Of a stretch of DNA of 64,000 bases, positions 60,972-64,000 are shown piece by piece. A program made the position numbers and the translations under genes. Source of the DNA: Acidovorax sp. HDW3 (GTDB taxonomy: Bacteria > Pseudomonadota > Gammaproteobacteria > Burkholderiales > Burkholderiaceae_C); the NCBI RefSeq assembly GCF_011303755.1, contig NZ_CP049885.1, positions 2,524,001-2,588,000 on the forward strand, read 5' to 3'. A model generated the notes under the pieces. That model was not told the DNA's origin, searched no databases, and was given only the letters and a program-made list of their open reading frames with translations. Within the stretch, counting starts at the first letter, position 1. Every line of letters begins with the position of its first letter.

Positions 60972-62521
60972 CCCAGGCCCATCCGCAGGCGGCAAGTGCC
61001 GACATCGCCCTGCTGCTCGAAGGCACGTTCCCCTACGTCAGCGGCGGCGTCTCCAGCTGGCTCAACCAGATCATCCGCGCCTACCCCGAGTACCGTTTTG
61101 CCATCGTCTTTCTGGGCAGCCGGCGCAGCGACTACGGCACCTTCAAGTACGCGCTGCCGCCGAACGTGGTGCACTTCGAGGAGCATTTCCTGTACGAGCC
61201 ACCGCACGGCCTGCACGAGCAACCAGCGGCACGCGCCGGCCATGCCGAGGCCGCCGCCCTGGTCGAGCGCCTGCTGCAGGCCCTGGGCGAAGGCGCACAA
61301 AGCCCACGGGCGCTGGCGCTGTTCCAGGAGGTGGTACTCGAACTCATGCCCGGCGGCAGCCTGCAGTTGAGCGATTTTCTCTACAGCCGGCGCGCCTGGG
61401 ACATCCTGTGCCAGGTCTACCGCGAGCACTGCGCCGACCCGTCGTTCGTCGATTTTTTCTGGACCGTACGCATCATGTTCCAGCCGCTGTGGCTGCTCGC
61501 ACGCGTGGCGCACGATCTGTTGCCGGTGCGCGCCGTGCACTGCGCCAGCACCGGCTACGCCGGCTTTCTCGGCGGTCTGCTGGCGCAGTCGCGCGGCGTG
61601 CCGCTGATCTTGTCGGAGCACGGCATTTACACCAAAGAGCGCAAGATCGACCTCTTCAAGAGCGAGTGGATCCGAGACAACCGCAACATCTTCCAGCGCG
61701 ACCCGAGCGAGCTGTCGTACTTTCGCCAGATGTGGATCCAGTTCTTTGAGTGGCTCGGGCGCTACTGCTACGCCCACGCCGACCCCATCCTGGCGCTGTA
61801 CGAAACCAACCGCCTGCGCCAGGTGCAAGATGGCGCCGCCGCCGAGCGCACGAGCAACATCCCCAACGGCATCTCGCTCGAACGCTTCGCCCCCTTGCGC
61901 GCCCAGCGCCCGACCGAAGTGCCGCCGGTGCTGTGCCTGATCGGGCGGGTGGTGCCGATCAAGGACATCAAGACCTTCATCCGCGCCATGCGCCGCGTCG
62001 TCAACCAGCGCCCGGACGCCCAGGGCTGGATCGCCGGCCCCGAGGATGAAGACCCGGCCTACGCCCAGGAATGCCACAACCTGGTGCGCAGCCTGGGACT
62101 TGAAGCGCATGTGCATTTTTTGGGTTTTCGCAAAGTCGAGGAGCTGATGCCGCAGATTGGCCTCATCGTGCTGTCCTCGATCAGCGAGGCGCTGCCGCTG
62201 GTGCTGCTCGAAGGCTACGCCGCCGGCGTGCCCGCCGTCAGCACCGACGTCGGCTCCTGCCGCCAGCTGGTCGAGGGGCTCGACGCCGAAGACCAGGCCC
62301 TGGGCGCCAGCGGCGCCGTGGTGCCGATCGCCGCACCGCAGCAGCTGGCCGACGCCGCCCTGCAGCTGCTGGCCGACCCGGCCACCTGGCAGGCGGCGAG
62401 CGCGGCGGCCATCGCCCGCGTCGAACGCTACTACACCGACCGTTTGATGTTTGCCCGCTACCGCCGCGTGTACGAAGACGCGCTGGCGCGCGCGCCGAAA
62501 GGACTGCCATGGCCGGCATAG
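60968..62521 (+). CDS. pelF: PelF, GT4 glycosyltransferase
   Basis: A 517-residue cytosolic glycosyltransferase (507 in P. aeruginosa). LLLEGTFPYVSGGVSSWLNQ opens the GT-B fold; LSEHGIYTKERKID is typical of PelF; LIGRVVPIKDIKTFIRAM and SEALPLVLLEGYAAG contain the Lys and the E-x7-E pair of retaining GT4 enzymes. It polymerises Pel from UDP-sugar donors. The ATG at 60968 overlaps the pelE TGA (ATGA); an in-frame start at 60917 is not family-like. Confidence 0.95.
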   Translation: MTQAHPQAASADIALLLEGTFPYVSGGVSSWLNQIIRAYPEYRFAIVFLGSRRSDYGTFKYALPPNVVHFEEHFLYEPPHGLHEQPAARAGHAEAAALVERLLQALGEGAQSPRALALFQEVVLELMPGGSLQLSDFLYSRRAWDILCQVYREHCADPSFVDFFWTVRIMFQPLWLLARVAHDLLPVRAVHCASTGYAGFLGGLLAQSRGVPLILSEHGIYTKERKIDLFKSEWIRDNRNIFQRDPSELSYFRQMWIQFFEWLGRYCYAHADPILALYETNRLRQVQDGAAAERTSNIPNGISLERFAPLRAQRPTEVPPVLCLIGRVVPIKDIKTFIRAMRRVVNQRPDAQGWIAGPEDEDPAYAQECHNLVRSLGLEAHVHFLGFRKVEELMPQIGLIVLSSISEALPLVLLEGYAAGVPAVSTDVGSCRQLVEGLDAEDQALGASGAVVPIAAPQQLADAALQLLADPATWQAASAAAIARVERYYTDRLMFARYRRVYEDALARAPKGLPWPA

Positions 62522-63882
62522 GTTTTGAGCTGCGCCACATGCTGCGCAAAAACACCCTGCTGAGCCTGATGCAGGCCTACGCCTACGCCGGCGTCATTGG
62601 CTCGGGGCCCTGGGTGCTGTCCATCGTCGGCATCTTGCTCATCGGTATCTTCAGCGCCAGCGTGGTCGTGCCGGCGCATCTGGTGACGCAGTTCCAGACC
62701 TCGGTCACCTACCTCGTGGCCTGCAGCCTGATCTACACCGGGCTGGTGCAACTGGCGTTCACACGCTTCATCTCCGACCGCCTGTTCGAGAAACACAAGC
62801 ACCTGGTCATGCCCAACCTGCACGGCCTGCTGGTGCTGGTGCTGCTGGGCGCCAGCGCCCTGGCCAGCGTGGCGCTGTTCGTGCTCCTGCCAGAGCAGGG
62901 GCTGCTCTACCGCCTGCTGATGCTCGCCGGCTTTACGCTCCTGTGCGGCGTCTGGGTGCTGACGGTGCTGCTCTCGGGCATGAAGCGCTACAAGGCCATC
63001 GTGGCGCTGTTTGGCCTGTCGTACACACTCATCGTCGCCAGCGCCTTGCTGCTGCGGCCCTGGGGGCTTGAAGGGTTGCTCGGCGGCTTCGTCCTCGGCC
63101 ACTACGTGCTGCTGGCGGGCATGTGGCTGCTGGTGGTCAAGGAGTTCAGCCCGACGCGCCAGCTGGTGGCATTCGATTTTTTACAGCCGGACAAGCTCTA
63201 CCTGTCGCTGGTAGCGATTGGCTTTCTCTACAACCTGGGCATTTGGGCCGACAAGTTCATGTTCTGGTTCTTCCCGCCCACCTCGCAGCCCATCATCGGC
63301 GCGCTGCGCGCCTCGCTCATCTACGACCTGCCGGTGTTCCTGTCCTACCTGTCCATCATTCCCGGCATGGCGGTGTTCCTGGTGCGCATCGAGACCGACT
63401 TCGTCGAGTATTACGACAAGTTCTACGACGCCGTGCGCGGCGGCGGCTCGCTCGAATACATCGAGACCATGCGCGACGAGATGGTGTACGCCATCCAGCA
63501 GGGCCTGGGCGAGATCGCCAAGATCCAGACACTGGCAGTGCTCACCACCTTCGTCGCCGGGCCCTGGGTGCTCGACGCCCTGGGCATCTCGCGCCTGTAC
63601 CTGCCGCTGCTGTACGTGCAGGTGGTGGGCGCGGGCCTGCAGGTGGGGCTGATGGCGGTGCTCAACGTGTTTTTCTACCTCGACCAGCGGCGCATCGTGC
63701 TGCTGCTGTGCGTGCAATTCGTGCTGCTCAACGTGCTGCTCACGGGCTACACCCTGCTGCACGGCGCCGCCCTCTACGGCTACGGCTTTGCCCTGGCCAC
63801 CTTGCTCACCCTGGCTACGGGGTTGCTGCTGCTCTCGCGCAGCCTGGGGCGACTCGAATACCGCACCTTCATGCTGCAATAG
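62509..63882 (+). CDS. pelG: PelG, inner-membrane polysaccharide transporter
   Basis: A 457-residue protein with about 12 membrane segments, a member of the MOP/polysaccharide-transporter superfamily. MAGIGFELRHMLRKNTLLSL and AYAGVIGSGPWVLSIVGILL are near-invariant PelG sequences, as is WADKFMFWFFPPTSQPI. It moves the polymer across the inner membrane in the PelDEFG complex. It overlaps pelF by 13 bases and is the last pel gene. Confidence 0.95.
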   Translation: MAGIGFELRHMLRKNTLLSLMQAYAYAGVIGSGPWVLSIVGILLIGIFSASVVVPAHLVTQFQTSVTYLVACSLIYTGLVQLAFTRFISDRLFEKHKHLVMPNLHGLLVLVLLGASALASVALFVLLPEQGLLYRLLMLAGFTLLCGVWVLTVLLSGMKRYKAIVALFGLSYTLIVASALLLRPWGLEGLLGGFVLGHYVLLAGMWLLVVKEFSPTRQLVAFDFLQPDKLYLSLVAIGFLYNLGIWADKFMFWFFPPTSQPIIGALRASLIYDLPVFLSYLSIIPGMAVFLVRIETDFVEYYDKFYDAVRGGGSLEYIETMRDEMVYAIQQGLGEIAKIQTLAVLTTFVAGPWVLDALGISRLYLPLLYVQVVGAGLQVGLMAVLNVFFYLDQRRIVLLLCVQFVLLNVLLTGYTLLHGAALYGYGFALATLLTLATGLLLLSRSLGRLEYRTFMLQ

Positions 63883-63923
63883 CTACCGCAATTGCCACTG
63901 CAATCACCACCGCAATAGCCGCC
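63876..63923. repeat. Four degenerate 12-bp tandem units at the end of pelG
   Basis: Units GCAATAGCTACC, GCAATTGCCACT, GCAATCACCACC and GCAATAGCCGCC follow each other without gap. The first unit includes the pelG stop codon. A small decayed minisatellite; no function is evident. Confidence 0.6.
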
Positions 63924-63968
63924 CCGCCGGGGCAGGCACAATGGCGCCCACCTTGTCCTGGAGCGCCC

Positions 63969-64000
63969 ATGTTGCAACGCAGATTTCTCTACGCCCTGGC
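63969..64000 (+). CDS. Start of a further gene (partial)
   Basis: An ATG at 63969 opens MLQRRFLYAL, which looks like the beginning of a signal peptide. Only ten codons are visible before the right edge, so the product cannot be named. It is 86 bases after pelG on the same strand. Confidence 0.4.
   Translation, partial: MLQRRFLYAL

Noticed and set aside
51361-63882. The pel region as a generic cellulose or PNAG locus
   Set aside because: Gene order and the specific PelA, PelD, PelF and PelG signatures fit Pel; there is no BcsA or PgaC-type synthase.

Overview
The window is high-GC proteobacterial DNA with dense, often overlapping genes. Family content and gene order point to a betaproteobacterium, most probably Comamonadaceae (Acidovorax/Comamonas-like): a PhaM-type PHB granule protein, petABC followed by sspA-sspB, hisFIE followed by a DUF4870-like gene, hinT and tatABC, and a dispersed hairpin repeat built on ATAGCTGCTAGCGCTT. 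The genus is inferred from memory, not from a search. No gap between called features exceeds about 300 bases. No phage, insertion sequence, rRNA or CRISPR array was seen.

Layout. 1-5.6 kb (minus): a fatty-acid beta-oxidation operon (tetR, acyl-CoA dehydrogenase, DUF2147, hydroxyacyl-CoA dehydrogenase/hydratase, thiolase) with a perfect operator palindrome before the tetR gene. 5.7-15.9 kb: slmA, a zinc-ribbon membrane protein, an MFS-acyltransferase fusion, phaM, DUF2905, a large PAS-GGDEF-EAL protein, then pcuC-speD-cca. 16-22 kb (plus): a Fur-box-preceded TonB receptor, an ABC importer of the NitT/TauT type and NnrS. 22-27 kb: recG, an HD-GYP protein behind a GGTTTTTT tandem repeat, and queA. 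26.9-32.9 kb: a siderophore uptake operon with its own Fur box, ending in a secreted Fes-like esterase. 32.9-38.2 kb: GMC oxidoreductase, 3-hydroxybutyryl-CoA dehydrogenase, srkA and a GT39-like membrane enzyme. 38.3-51.3 kb: tRNA-Thr, sspBA, petABC, mscL, pdxA, Nif3, an HtrA protease, tatABC, hinT, hisEIF and galE. 51.4-63.9 kb (plus): a complete pelABCDEFG operon for Pel exopolysaccharide, read in seven tightly coupled genes.

How it fits together. Pel export needs cyclic di-GMP bound by PelD, and the PelD I-site arginines and aspartate are present. Two c-di-GMP turnover proteins (GGDEF-EAL and HD-GYP) lie in the same window. The divergent galE has Cys at the position that decides whether GalE accepts N-acetylated sugars, so it is a good candidate to supply the UDP-GalNAc used for Pel. 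Two separate iron-responsive uptake loci are visible.

The most unusual signal is the hairpin repeat family. About nine copies lie between genes, form an apparent terminator, provide stop codons or 5' leaders, and are translated in frame inside cca, srkA and the signal peptide of the DUF2147 protein.
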